Part shown: in pieces, positions 1-8,374 of the stretch
Layout of the letters: each line of letters begins with the position of its first letter
Position numbering within the stretch: the first letter of the stretch is position 1
Assembly: GCA_027214345.1 (NCBI GenBank)
Contig: JAPWHR010000001.1
Span: 1-64,000 of the forward strand
Source: Comamonadaceae bacterium G21597-S1
GTDB taxonomy: Bacteria; Pseudomonadota; Gammaproteobacteria; Burkholderiales; Burkholderiaceae_C
Length of the DNA stretch: 64,000 nt
Direction of reading: 5' to 3'
Notes under the pieces: generated by a model
The model's database searches: none
Told to the model about the DNA's origin: nothing
Seen by the model: the letters and a program-made list of their open reading frames with translations, nothing else
Translations under genes and position numbers: made by a program

Positions 1-20
1 AGGCCAGGGGCCGCCGCGCA

Positions 21-89
21 CGGCCGCTCCGAAGCGGCCGGCCCGCCCCCCAGTGGGGGGTTCGGCCGGTTTACACGCAGTGAAACCGG
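21..89. terminator. cluster of three hairpins downstream of the ABC importer operon
   Basis: Three perfect inverted repeats lie one after another: 21-28 with 33-40 (8 bp, 4-nt loop), 46-51 with 55-60 (six C pairing six G, 3-nt loop) and 66-72 with 83-89 (7 bp, 10-nt loop). The cluster follows the stop of the minus-strand permease gene at 113, so it may end that operon. There is no clear T-run, so a Rho-independent role is inferred from structure and position only. It could instead be an extragenic palindromic repeat. Confidence 0.45.
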
Positions 90-112
90 ACAGACGGGGG
101 GCGTCTTTCACT

Positions 113-880
113 TCAGACATTCTGCGATCCGCGGTGCGCCCAACCGGTCGTGTGTTTCTCGACGTAGCTGAACAACTCGTACATCGCCATCGCCATGGCG
201 CCGATCACGACCAGCCCGGCAAAGGCCAGCGCCATGCGCTGCTGCGAGCCGGCGGTCTGCATCAGGTAGCCGATGCCGGAGTCGCCCGCCGTCATCTCGG
301 CCAGCACGGTGCCGACGAAGGCCAGCGTGATCGCCACCTTGAGCGATGCGAAGAAATATGGCAGCGAGCGTGGCAGGCCGACCTTCATCAACACGTCGCG
401 CCGCTTGGCGCCGAGCACCCGCAACACGTCTTCGAGTTCGGGCTCCAGCGTGGCCAGCCCGGTGGCCATGTTGACCATGATCGGGAAGAACGAGATCAGG
501 AAGGCCGTGAGAATGCCCGGGCCCAGACCGATGCCGAACCACACCACCAGGATGGGCACGACCGCCGCCTTGGGCACGGCATTGAAGGCCACCAGCAGCG
601 GGAACAACGCCGCGTAGGCGAGCCGGGTCGAGCCGACCAGGAATCCGAGCAACACGCCGACCACGATGGACAACGCGAAACCGACCATCGTGACCCAGAA
701 GGTCTGCCAGGCCGCCAGTGCGATCGGCGATGTGAATTCGCCCAGGGCGCGGCCGATCTCCAGCGGGCTCGGAAAGATGAACTCGGGAATCGCAAATACC
801 ATGCACACGAGTTGCCACAGGGCAATGATCAGCACCAGCATCACCAGAGGTGCCCAGCGCTCGCGTTTGTCGCCGCTCAT
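113..880 (-). CDS. ABC transporter permease, NitT/TauT (SsuC/TauC) type
   Basis: Inner-membrane permease of 255 aa, the usual length for SsuC/TauC/ThiX-like subunits. Hydrophobic segments start at about residues 11, 62, 90, 122, 185 and 221, fitting six helices. The cytoplasmic EAA-type loop that docks on the ATPase is at about 149-170 and contains LRVLGAKRRD. The start overlaps the stop of the ATPase gene by an ATGA, so the two are translationally coupled. With the ATPase and binding protein upstream on the same strand it forms a complete importer. The substrate cannot be read from the sequence; sulfonates, nitrate-like ions and pyrimidine precursors are all handled by this family. Confidence 0.9.
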   Translation of the reverse strand: MSGDKRERWAPLVMLVLIIALWQLVCMVFAIPEFIFPSPLEIGRALGEFTSPIALAAWQTFWVTMVGFALSIVVGVLLGFLVGSTRLAYAALFPLLVAFNAVPKAAVVPILVVWFGIGLGPGILTAFLISFFPIMVNMATGLATLEPELEDVLRVLGAKRRDVLMKVGLPRSLPYFFASLKVAITLAFVGTVLAEMTAGDSGIGYLMQTAGSQQRMALAFAGLVVIGAMAMAMYELFSYVEKHTTGWAHRGSQNV

Positions 881-1731
881 GGTGTGGCCCCCGTGGTCGC
901 GGGCGATGCCGGTTTGCGGATCGCACCGATGTGGCTGCGCAGTTCATGCACGATGTCGCTGAACGCGCTGGTATAGGTGATCTCCAGATCGCGGTCCTGC
1001 GGCAGGTCGATCTCCTTGCGCACGACGAATCGCCCCGGGCCTTTACTCATCACGTAGACCGTGTCGGCGAGAAACACCGATTCGCGCAGATCGTGCGTGA
1101 CCAGCACCACGTTGAAACGCTGCTCCAGCCACAACTCGCGCAGGATGCTCCACAGTTCCTCGCGCGTGAAGGCGTCGAGCGCACCGAAGGGTTCGTCGAG
1201 CAGCAGCATGCGCGGTTCGTGGATCAGCGCGCGGCAGATGCTCACGCGTTGCTGCATGCCGCCCGAGAGTTGCCACGGGAACTGGTCCGCGTACCCGTCC
1301 AGGCCCACGCGCGCCAGCAGCTTGAGTGCGCGTTCGGCATATTGGGCGCGATCGCGCTTGAAGTTGCTGCGATAGGGTTCGACGATCTCCAGCGGCAGCA
1401 ACACGTTGTCCAGCGTCGTGCGCCAGGGCAGCAACGAAGGAGCCTGGAAGGCCATGCCGGAGATCTTCAGCGGGCCGGTGACCGGCTGGCCGTCGATCAG
1501 GATCTTGCCGCGCGAGGGCATGCGCAGTCCGGTCGTGAGCTTCATGAAGGTCGACTTGCCACAACCCGAAGGCCCGACGATGGCGATGAACTCGCCCTCG
1601 CGCACCCGCAGGTTGATGGCCTCGACCGCGAACTGCTGCTTGGCCAGCAGTTCCTGGTTGTAGGCGAGCCAGACGTCCTCGAAGTCGACGAACGCCGGCT
1701 GCGGCGCCGCCGCCGTGGCCTGCGCCTGCAT
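877..1731 (-). CDS. ABC transporter ATP-binding protein, NitT/TauT type
   Basis: Cytoplasmic ATPase of 284 aa that powers the importer formed with the adjacent permease and binding protein. Visible motifs: Walker A GPSGCGKST at about 53-61, Q-loop FQAPSLLPW near 96-104, signature LSGGMQQR near 155-162, Walker B MLLLDEP near 175-181, and the switch histidine in VTHDLRES near 211-218. Such a complete set indicates an active enzyme. The stop overlaps the permease start by 4 nt, and the start lies 2 nt from the end of the binding-protein gene, so the three genes form one operon in the order binding protein, ATPase, permease. Substrate is unresolved. Confidence 0.93.
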   Translation of the reverse strand: MQAQATAAAPQPAFVDFEDVWLAYNQELLAKQQFAVEAINLRVREGEFIAIVGPSGCGKSTFMKLTTGLRMPSRGKILIDGQPVTGPLKISGMAFQAPSLLPWRTTLDNVLLPLEIVEPYRSNFKRDRAQYAERALKLLARVGLDGYADQFPWQLSGGMQQRVSICRALIHEPRMLLLDEPFGALDAFTREELWSILRELWLEQRFNVVLVTHDLRESVFLADTVYVMSKGPGRFVVRKEIDLPQDRDLEITYTSAFSDIVHELRSHIGAIRKPASPATTGATP

Positions 1732-1733
1732 GC

Positions 1734-2762
1734 TTATTTCTTGGCCGGCAGAATGTTCAACTCGGCCTTGCTCGGCAGCAGGGACCCGTCCCAGATCGCA
1801 TCGGCGTTGACACGGGTCTTGGTGTTGAACGCATCCGACACCTGGCTGGCCATCAGCGACAGGCGCGGGCCCACGATCTGACCGAAACCTTCGGCGCGCG
1901 CGTCGGGGCTGTTCACGACGGTGTCGATGGCCAGGCGCAGCCGGCGCTGCTCGAGTGCGACATTGATGATGCCGTCACGTTCCTTGACGTAGGCGATCGC
2001 GTCGTCGGGCTTGGCGATGACGTCGCGGGCACCCTTGGTGAAAGCCTGCAGGAAGGCCTTGACGGCCGTCGGATTGTCCTTGAGCAGCTTGGGCGAGACG
2101 ATGATGGCGTTGCCGTAGAGTTTCACGCCGTTGTCGGCATACGGCAGCACCACCACGTCGGCGGCCTTGACGCCGCGCGCCTCGAGGTTCAGCAGCGACG
2201 TGAAGGTAAAGCCGGTGATCGCATCGACGTCGCCGCGGGCCAGCATGGTCTCGCGCAGCGGCGGGTCCATGGCGGTCCATTGCACCGTGCCGATGCCGTT
2301 GGCCTTCTGGAAGATCGGGAAGGCGCGGCGGCCGGCGTCGAACACCGGGGCACCGAGCTTCTTGCCGTTGAGGTCGGCCGGCGTCTTGATGCCGGACTTC
2401 TTGAGCGCCATCACCGAGGCCGGTGTGTTGTTGTAGACCATCATCACCGCGACCGGCTTGTTCGGCGCATCGGGGTTGTTGGCGTGGAATTCCATCAGCG
2501 CGGCCAGGTCGGCGAAACCCATGTCGTAGGTGCCGGCGGCCACCCGGGTCACCGCGCCGCCCGAGCCGTTGCCGGCGTCGATCGAGACGTCGAGCTTGGC
2601 GTCCTTGAAATACCCCTTGGCCACCGGCGCCAGGAACAGCGCGGACGGGCCTTCGAAACGCCAGTCGAGGATGAATTTGATCGGCGTCTGCGCATGGGCC
2701 AGGCTGCTGGCGGCCGCCAGCACCAGCGCGGGCGCGAGGCGGGAGAAGATGTTTTTGATCAT
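1734..2762 (-). CDS. ABC transporter periplasmic substrate-binding protein, NMT1/THI5-like
   Basis: Predicted periplasmic binding protein of 342 aa. I chose the ATG at 2762 rather than the in-frame one at 2795 because translation from 2762 begins with a clean Sec signal peptide (MIKNIFSRL, then a hydrophobic stretch, then AHA-Q as the likely cleavage site after about residue 24). The mature part opens with IKFILDWRFEGPSALFLAP, the N-terminal pattern of the NMT1/THI5-like and TauA-like families, which present small organic molecules to a TauC-type permease. It is the first gene of the importer operon. Specificity for a thiamine precursor, a sulfonate or another small acid cannot be decided. 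Confidence 0.85.
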   Translation of the reverse strand: MIKNIFSRLAPALVLAAASSLAHAQTPIKFILDWRFEGPSALFLAPVAKGYFKDAKLDVSIDAGNGSGGAVTRVAAGTYDMGFADLAALMEFHANNPDAPNKPVAVMMVYNNTPASVMALKKSGIKTPADLNGKKLGAPVFDAGRRAFPIFQKANGIGTVQWTAMDPPLRETMLARGDVDAITGFTFTSLLNLEARGVKAADVVVLPYADNGVKLYGNAIIVSPKLLKDNPTAVKAFLQAFTKGARDVIAKPDDAIAYVKERDGIINVALEQRRLRLAIDTVVNSPDARAEGFGQIVGPRLSLMASQVSDAFNTKTRVNADAIWDGSLLPSKAELNILPAKK

Positions 2763-2888
2763 GGTATTGCTCGGTTGGTGGACTGAAAAAGCCATCAGGC
2801 AGGTGCCCGTCGGCTAGCAAGAACAGTGCCATAGCGAGCTTGCACGCCCGCCGGAACGACCCATTATCGCGGTGTCGTGGCCGGCGGC

Positions 2889-2908
2889 AGGCAGGGATTG
2901 CCCTGCCT
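2889..2908. terminator. hairpin after sixA
   Basis: A perfect 8-bp inverted repeat (AGGCAGGG / CCCTGCCT) with a 4-nt loop lies about 50 nt beyond the sixA stop and about 127 nt before the start of the next minus-strand gene. It is well placed to separate the phosphate/lipid operon from the ABC importer operon, but it lacks a T-run, so termination is an inference. Confidence 0.4.
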
Positions 2909-2956
2909 TGGTGCATCGGCGCAAGCGGCGGACACCGCGGGTCGCCGGGGCGGCGG

Positions 2957-3418
2957 CTACAGGGTTTCGGGCGACTGCACCGCGGTGACGATGGTCTGCT
3001 GCTGTCCGTCGCGTTCGCGGGTGCGCAGCCACCAGACCATACCCTTGCGCACCGGGCACGAGGGATGGTGCAGCGGCAGCAGGTGGGCAATGGTCTCGCC
3101 CAGCGTCGGCTGGTGGCCGACGATCAGCACCGCATTCTTGGCGTGTGGCCACTGGGCCACTTCGAGCAGCTGCTCGACGGTGGTGTCGGTGGTCAATTCC
3201 GGCCGCACCTTGTATTTGCGGCCCAGCGCCAGCGCCGTCTGTTCGCAGCGCCGCGCCGGGCTGGTCAGCACACGGGTGCCCTCGGGCAGTTGCCGGTCCA
3301 GCCAGCTGGCGACCCGGGCCGCCTGCTTGACCCCGCGCGGCGTGAGCACGCGGTCCAGGTCGTCGATGTTCTCGTTGCCGTCTTCCGCGTCGGCATGGCG
3401 CCACAGGATCAGGTCCAT
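2957..3418 (-). CDS. sixA: phosphohistidine phosphatase SixA-like
   Basis: Small histidine phosphatase of 153 aa. The N-terminal LWRHADAED carries the catalytic RH pair (R7, H8) of the RHG family, and GHQPTLGE (H102) supplies the second histidine. SixA removes phosphate from the histidine of phosphotransfer domains and PTS proteins. The ATG at 3418 is chosen because SixA proteins begin directly with the MDLILWRH strand; the open frame continues upstream only because it shadows ppk. It overlaps the end of ppk by 10 nt, so it is probably co-translated with polyphosphate kinase, a pairing that hints at a role in phosphate or phosphoryl homeostasis. Confidence 0.88.
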   Translation of the reverse strand: MDLILWRHADAEDGNENIDDLDRVLTPRGVKQAARVASWLDRQLPEGTRVLTSPARRCEQTALALGRKYKVRPELTTDTTVEQLLEVAQWPHAKNAVLIVGHQPTLGETIAHLLPLHHPSCPVRKGMVWWLRTRERDGQQQTIVTAVQSPETL

Positions 3419-5511
3419 TCGATCTCCTTGTGTGTAGGGGCTCCGTAGCGGGTCATCAGTGCATCCTGCATGCCCGGTGTCTGGCCCTGTGCATCGGGTT
3501 GGGCGCGCCGGTAGCTGCCGTCGGCCGCCAGCAGCCAGGCGTCGCGGTGGTCGTACAGGCTGGCCACCAGGCATTCGTCGATGATGCGCTGGCGCAGCGC
3601 CGGGTCTTCGACGGGCCAGGCCAGTTCGATGCGGCGCAGCATGTTGCGGTTCATCCAGTCGGCACTCGACAGATACAGCTGCTCCTGGCCGTTGGCGCGG
3701 AAATAGAACACCCGCGAGTGTTCCAGGAAGCGGCCGATGATGGAGCGCACATGGATGTTCTCGGTCAGGCCCGGCAGGTCCGGCGGCAACATGCAGGCGC
3801 CGCGCACGATCAGGTCGATGCGCGCGCCACGCTGGCCGGCCCGTGCCAGCGCCATGGTCAGCGCCTCGTCGGTCAGGGCATTCATCTTGAGCACGATGCG
3901 CGCATCCTCGCCCCGTTCGGCCGCCGCGGCGACCGCGTCGATGCAGGCGATGAAGCGCCGCTGCAGATGGAACGGCGCCATCCAGACCTTGTTGAGCCTG
4001 GGCAGCCGGCTCTGGCTGGCCAGGTGCAGGAACACGTTCTCGATGTCGGCTGTCAGCGCCGGGTCGGCGCTCAGGTGGCCGATGTCGGTGTACAGCCGCG
4101 CCGTGCGCACGTTGTAGTTGCCGGTGGACAGGTGCACGTAACGCGCCAGCCGGCCTTTTTCGCGGCGGGTCACGAGCAGCATCTTGGCGTGGGTCTTGAG
4201 TCCCACCACGCCGTAGACCACCTGTGCGCCGATGGCCTCCAGGCGTTCGGCCCAGTTGATGTTGTTCTCCTCGTCGAACCGGGCCTTGAGCTCGACCACG
4301 GCCGTGACCTCCTTGCCGCGGCGCACGGCCTCGCACAACAGGTCCATCAGCTGAGGGTCCGGGCCGGTGCGGTAGATGGTCTGCTTGATCGCCAGCACGT
4401 CCGGGTCGTGCACGGCCTCGCGCAGGAAATCGATGACCAGCGCGAAACTCTCGTAAGGGTGGTGCAGCAGGATGTCGCCGCCACGCAGCCGCTCGAACAG
4501 CGATTCGTTGCGCTGCAACTGCTGGGGGTTGGCCGGGTTGTAGGGTGCGAACAGCAGCTGTGGCGCATCGACCAGGTCGATCAGTTGCTGCAGCCGCACC
4601 AGGTTGACCGGGCCGTGCACCCGGTACAAGGACAGCGACGTCAGGTTGAACTGGCGGAGCAGGAAATCGGCCAGGTAGTCGGAGCAGCCGGCCGCCACTT
4701 CCAGCCGCACCGCCTGGCCATAGTGTCGCTGCTGCAGACCCAGCCGCATGGCCATGCGCAGGTTGCGCACGTCGTCCTCGTCCACCGCCAGGTCGGAGTG
4801 CCGCGTCACCCGGAACTGCGAGAACTGGCCGACCTGGCGGCCAGGAAACAGGCTGGACAGATGGGCTCGGATCACGCTGGACAGGGACACCAGCGCCGCC
4901 TTGCCGCCCGACACCTTGGCGGGCATGCGGATCAGCCGCGGCAGCACACGCGGAACCTTGACGATGGCGATCTCGTTCTCGCGGCCGAACGCATCCTTGC
5001 CGCCCAGGCGCACGATGAAGTTCAGCGTCTTGTTGGCCACCTGGGGGAAGGGGTGGGAGGGATCGAGCCCCACCGGTATCAGCAGCGGACGCACCTCGCG
5101 CTCGAAATAGGCGTGCACCCACTTGGTCTGGGCCGAGGTGCGGTCGCTGTAGCCGATGATCTCGATGCCCTCGCGGGCGAAGGCCGGCATGAAGGCATCG
5201 TTGTACAGGCTGTACTGGCGGTCGACCAGCGTGTGCGCGGCCTGGGCCAGTGCCTCGAACGACTGCACGCTGGACAGGCCCTTGCGCACGCCGTTCTGGA
5301 ACGCCTGCAGATGGGCGGCCATGCGCACTTCGAAGAATTCGTCGAGATTGGACGAGACGATGCACAGGTAGCGCAGCCGCTCGAGCAGCGGCACGTCCGG
5401 TCGATGCGCCCAGTCCAGCACCCGTTCGTTGAATGCCAGGATGCTGTGGTCGCGGTCGAGGAACGGAATGCGGTGCGCGCGTTCCTGTGATGTTTTTTTC
5501 TGGGCTGTCAT
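3409..5511 (-). CDS. ppk1: polyphosphate kinase 1
   Basis: Cytoplasmic or membrane-associated enzyme of 700 aa that reversibly transfers the ATP gamma-phosphate onto inorganic polyphosphate. The order N domain, head domain, then two phospholipase-D-like C domains is clear. The autophosphorylated histidine lies in LKTHAKMLLV (H441) and the second catalytic histidine in RYVHLSTGNYN (H460). DEFFEVRMA near 57-65 is a PPK1 hallmark. Length fits the family (about 690-720 aa). The ATG at 5511 is chosen because the frame upstream of it is glycosyltransferase sequence read in another phase. A 28-nt gap separates it from that gene and sixA follows with an overlap. Confidence 0.96.
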   Translation of the reverse strand: MTAQKKTSQERAHRIPFLDRDHSILAFNERVLDWAHRPDVPLLERLRYLCIVSSNLDEFFEVRMAAHLQAFQNGVRKGLSSVQSFEALAQAAHTLVDRQYSLYNDAFMPAFAREGIEIIGYSDRTSAQTKWVHAYFEREVRPLLIPVGLDPSHPFPQVANKTLNFIVRLGGKDAFGRENEIAIVKVPRVLPRLIRMPAKVSGGKAALVSLSSVIRAHLSSLFPGRQVGQFSQFRVTRHSDLAVDEDDVRNLRMAMRLGLQQRHYGQAVRLEVAAGCSDYLADFLLRQFNLTSLSLYRVHGPVNLVRLQQLIDLVDAPQLLFAPYNPANPQQLQRNESLFERLRGGDILLHHPYESFALVIDFLREAVHDPDVLAIKQTIYRTGPDPQLMDLLCEAVRRGKEVTAVVELKARFDEENNINWAERLEAIGAQVVYGVVGLKTHAKMLLVTRREKGRLARYVHLSTGNYNVRTARLYTDIGHLSADPALTADIENVFLHLASQSRLPRLNKVWMAPFHLQRRFIACIDAVAAAAERGEDARIVLKMNALTDEALTMALARAGQRGARIDLIVRGACMLPPDLPGLTENIHVRSIIGRFLEHSRVFYFRANGQEQLYLSSADWMNRNMLRRIELAWPVEDPALRQRIIDECLVASLYDHRDAWLLAADGSYRRAQPDAQGQTPGMQDALMTRYGAPTHKEIEWT

Positions 5512-5539
5512 GGCATACACGGCGAAATCTGACGATTGT

Positions 5540-6601
5540 TTAACGCAATGATGACATCTCCGTGACGTTCGGCCCCGGCCGGGCCACGCTGCCCGTCGGC
5601 ACCAGGTGGGATACGAAGCTGCGCGCCGCCGCATCCCAGCCGAATTCCAGCGCCCGCGCACGTGCCTGGGTCCGCGCAATGGCACGTGCCCGGTGCCAGG
5701 CCTGGACCAGGTCCGTGTCGCAGACACCGCCCTGCGCGTGTGCCAGCACTTCGGTCGGGCCGTCGCTGGGGTAGGCGGCCACCGGCGTGCCGCAGGACAT
5801 GGATTCGAGCATGACCAGGCCGAACGTCTCCGCGCGGCTGGGAAACACGAACACGTCGGCGCTCGCGTAGACCTGTGCCAGCACGGGACGGGGCAGCAGA
5901 CCCATCCAGTGCACGGCCGGATAACGCCGCTGCAGGTCGTCGGCCAGCGGCCCCACGCCGCAGACCACCTTGCTGCCGGGTATGTCCATGCGCAGGAAGG
6001 CTTCGATGTTCTTCTCGTAGGAGATGCGGCCCACGAACAGCGACACCGGCCGCGGCAGCAGGCCGATCCGGCTGCAGGCATGGGGTTCGCCGTGGAACGC
6101 GAACAGCCGGGTGTCCACGCCGTGTGTCCAGTCGCGCAGCGAGCGGAAGCCGCGCGCGGCGAGCATGTCGCGCACGGCGCGGGTCGGCACCATGACCGCG
6201 GACGACGGCGCGTGGAATCGCCGGAACAAGGCGTAGGACCACCGCAGCGGTATGCGCAGGGCGGCGTGCAGGATCTCTGGAAAGCGGGTGTGGAAGGCGC
6301 TCGAAAAGGCCCGTCCATGGCGCAGGCAATACCGCCGCGCGGCCCAGCCGAGCGGGCCTTCGGTGGCGATGTGGATGGCATCGGGCTGCAAGGCATCGAG
6401 CCGGCGACCGAGCGCGGCGCCGGCGCGCCAGGCCAGGTCGATGCCGGGGTAGCCAGGGCAGGGCACGGTGCGGAACAGCCCGGGATGCAGGACCTCGACC
6501 GAATGACCGAGCGGCTGCAGTTCCCGGACCAGTTCGCGCAGCGTGGTCACCACGCCGTTGACCTGCGGCTCCCAGGCGTCGGTGACCAGGGCGATCCTCA
6601 C
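5540..6601 (-). CDS. glycosyltransferase family 4 (GT4)
   Basis: Predicted retaining sugar transferase of 353 aa with two Rossmann-like halves. The N-terminal strand RIALVTDAWEPQVNGVVTTL has the acceptor-side G-V-V motif of GT4 enzymes that act on lipids or mannosides, and FPSRAETFGLVMLESMS near 265-281 carries the nucleotide-sugar-binding E-x7-E motif. Start is a GTG at 6601 that overlaps the preceding stop as GTGA, so translation is coupled to the phosphoesterase. In this context (OlsB, phosphoesterase, Ppk) I infer that it builds a phosphorus-free glycolipid, as related enzymes do during phosphate limitation. An alpha-mannosyltransferase in lipid or polysaccharide assembly is the main alternative. 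Confidence 0.85.
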   Translation of the reverse strand: MRIALVTDAWEPQVNGVVTTLRELVRELQPLGHSVEVLHPGLFRTVPCPGYPGIDLAWRAGAALGRRLDALQPDAIHIATEGPLGWAARRYCLRHGRAFSSAFHTRFPEILHAALRIPLRWSYALFRRFHAPSSAVMVPTRAVRDMLAARGFRSLRDWTHGVDTRLFAFHGEPHACSRIGLLPRPVSLFVGRISYEKNIEAFLRMDIPGSKVVCGVGPLADDLQRRYPAVHWMGLLPRPVLAQVYASADVFVFPSRAETFGLVMLESMSCGTPVAAYPSDGPTEVLAHAQGGVCDTDLVQAWHRARAIARTQARARALEFGWDAAARSFVSHLVPTGSVARPGPNVTEMSSLR

Positions 6602-7446
6602 GCCGGCACACGGGCGGTGGCTGTGTCGCCGCGCGGGGCCGCCGCATGTTGCCAGTGGCGCAGTTCCAGCCGGCCATCGGGGTGTTCGATCAAGGCGCTG
6701 CGGCTCTCCACCCAGTCGCCGTCGTTGCAATACAAGGTTCCGTCGATGCTGCGCATCTCGGCGCGGTGGATGTGCCCGCACACGACGCCATCGTGTCCGC
6801 GCCGGCGCGCTTCGCTGGCCACCGCGGCCTCGAAGTCGCTGACGTAGTTGACCGCCTTCTTGACCTTGTGTTTCAGGTAGGCCGACAAGGACCAGTACGG
6901 GAAGCCGAAATGCCCGCCCAGCCGGTTCAGGTGGCGGTTGAGGCGCAAGGTGATGCCGTACAGGTTGTCGCCGACCACGGCCAGCCAGCGTGCGCACTGC
7001 ACGACGGCGTCGAACGCGTCGCCGTGCACCACCCACAGGCGTTTGCCGGTGGCGGTGACATGCACGGCCTCGTGCTGCACCGCGATGCCGCCGAAGTGCT
7101 GGCCGGCGAATTGGCGCGCGAACATGTCGTGGTTGCCCGGCACGAACACCACGCGGCAGCCCTTGCGCGCCTTGCGCATGATCTTCTGCACCACGTCGTT
7201 GTGCGACTGCGGCCAGTACCACTTGCGCCGGAGTTGCCAGCCGTCCACGATGTCGCCGACCAGGTACAGGTATTCGCTCGGATGCTCCTTGAGAAATTCG
7301 AGCAGGGCGTCGGCCTGGCAGCCGGGCGTGCCCAGGTGCAGGTCCGAGATGAACACCGCGCGATACGGCGCGCGGCGGGCGGGGGCGGCCGCGAAACGCG
7401 ACCCGCGGGTCATGTCGGCGTAGCCGCCCAGCGCATCGAAGGCCAT
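6598..7446 (-). CDS. calcineurin-like metallophosphoesterase, UDP-2,3-diacylglucosamine diphosphatase (LpxH/LpxI-like) family
   Basis: Two-metal phosphoesterase of 282 aa. All the family motifs are present in order: FISDLHLG (D-x-H), YLVGDIVDGW (GD), VPGNHDMF (GNHD) and VVHGDAFD (HGD), with a late C-terminal GHIHR-type histidine pair (VVCGHIHRAEM). This fits proteins annotated as UDP-2,3-diacylglucosamine diphosphatases. ATG 7446 gives a sensible N-terminus; the larger frame upstream is read through olsB. It sits 5 nt after olsB and overlaps the glycosyltransferase, so the three form a tight unit. Because it lies with lipid genes it may act on a phospholipid-derived substrate rather than on the lipid A precursor; the sequence alone does not decide. 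Confidence 0.82.
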   Translation of the reverse strand: MAFDALGGYADMTRGSRFAAAPARRAPYRAVFISDLHLGTPGCQADALLEFLKEHPSEYLYLVGDIVDGWQLRRKWYWPQSHNDVVQKIMRKARKGCRVVFVPGNHDMFARQFAGQHFGGIAVQHEAVHVTATGKRLWVVHGDAFDAVVQCARWLAVVGDNLYGITLRLNRHLNRLGGHFGFPYWSLSAYLKHKVKKAVNYVSDFEAAVASEARRRGHDGVVCGHIHRAEMRSIDGTLYCNDGDWVESRSALIEHPDGRLELRHWQHAAAPRGDTATARVPA

Positions 7447-7451
7447 GATAG

Positions 7452-8279
7452 TCAGTTGCCCAGGAAATGGTTGCGGTAACGCGCCGGCAGGTCGCCGATG
7501 CGCAACATCATCGGCAGGTCGGCCGTGTTGAAATCCGGATCCCAGGCCGGCGGGCCCAGCACCTTGGCGCCCAGCCGCAGGTAGGCGCGGATCAGCGCCG
7601 GCGGCAACACATCGAGGTCGCCGTCGAGCTCTTCGATCGGCAGCGGCAGGCGCGGGCGCACCTGCCATTCAATCGACGCCAGGTGGCGCTGGCCCAGTTG
7701 TTTCCACACGCTGGCCGCGGCGTGACCGCCACCGACAAGGCCGCTGGTGGCGTCGTGTTGCATCGGGATGCTGGCGCAGCCGATCATGGTGTCGAGCGCG
7801 TTGTCGACCATGAAGGCGGCCAGCGCGCCCCACAGCGCCATGATCACCTTGCCCTGGCGATGGTCGCGGTGCACGCAGCTGCGGCCGATCTCGACCATGC
7901 GTTCGCGCAGGCTGCGCAGCCGGGTCAGGTCGAACTCGGTGTCGCTGTAGGTGCTGCCGATGCGCCGTGCCTGCGCCGGTGTCAGCAGCCGGTAGGTGCC
8001 CAGCACCTGGCGCGTGTCGGCGTCGCGCACCAGCAGGTGCTCGCAGAAGTCGTCGAAGATGTCGATGTCGTGGCCGGGCAGCCGGGTGTCGAGCCGTGCC
8101 CCCATCTCGCCGGCGAACACCGCGTGGCGCAGGCGCTGCGCCTCGCGTACCTCGTCCTGGTGGCAGGCCCAGCTGACCTCGATGGTATCGCTGGCCACGG
8201 TCCGGGTCGATGTCGTTGGCGTGCGCAGGCGTGGCGCCTGCGGGGCTTCGTATTCGGGAGCGGTGTGTGGATGTTGCAT
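7452..8279 (-). CDS. olsB: GNAT-like L-ornithine N-alpha-acyltransferase, OlsB type
   Basis: Acyltransferase of 275 aa resembling OlsB, which transfers a 3-hydroxyacyl chain from acyl-ACP to ornithine in the first step of phosphorus-free ornithine lipid synthesis. Family features are EAQRLRHAVFAGEMGA near 48-63, FDDFCEHLLVRD, the long MVEIGRSCVHRDHRQG segment and MIGCASIPM. An N-terminal stretch of about 35 residues, rich in Pro, Thr and Ala, precedes the domain. The phosphoesterase and glycosyltransferase follow directly. Upstream lie four Pho-box-like units at 11-bp spacing. I see no OlsA-type second acyltransferase in the window. The alternative is a related N-acyl amino acid synthase. Confidence 0.78.
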   Translation of the reverse strand: MQHPHTAPEYEAPQAPRLRTPTTSTRTVASDTIEVSWACHQDEVREAQRLRHAVFAGEMGARLDTRLPGHDIDIFDDFCEHLLVRDADTRQVLGTYRLLTPAQARRIGSTYSDTEFDLTRLRSLRERMVEIGRSCVHRDHRQGKVIMALWGALAAFMVDNALDTMIGCASIPMQHDATSGLVGGGHAAASVWKQLGQRHLASIEWQVRPRLPLPIEELDGDLDVLPPALIRAYLRLGAKVLGPPAWDPDFNTADLPMMLRIGDLPARYRNHFLGN

Positions 8280-8301
8280 GGCGTCAGTCTCGATCGCGAC
8301 C

Positions 8302-8341
8302 GTGACGCCGACATGTCGGCTCTGTGTCGGTTTCGTGACGC
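8302..8341 (-). promoter_or_regulatory. Pho-box-like tandem repeat (four 7-bp units at 11-bp spacing)
   Basis: On the plus strand the units are GTGACGC (8302-8308), ATGTCGG (8313-8319), GTGTCGG (8324-8330) and GTGACGC (8335-8341), each starting exactly 11 bp after the last. PhoB binds direct repeats of CTGTCAT-like heptamers with this 11-bp pitch; read on the minus strand the units match that heptamer at 4 or 5 of 7 positions. They end 22 bp before the olsB start. PhoB control is an inference from spacing, partial match and the function of the genes that follow. Confidence 0.45.
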
Positions 8342-8374
8342 GCGGGTGCGCCGCTGCGGCGGCGCGCTACGCGC

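Noticed and set aside
2957-5365. An 802-codon frame across ppk and sixA
   Set aside because: Only its last 153 codons (SixA) are real; the rest is the ppk gene read in another phase with Arg/Pro/Ala-biased composition.
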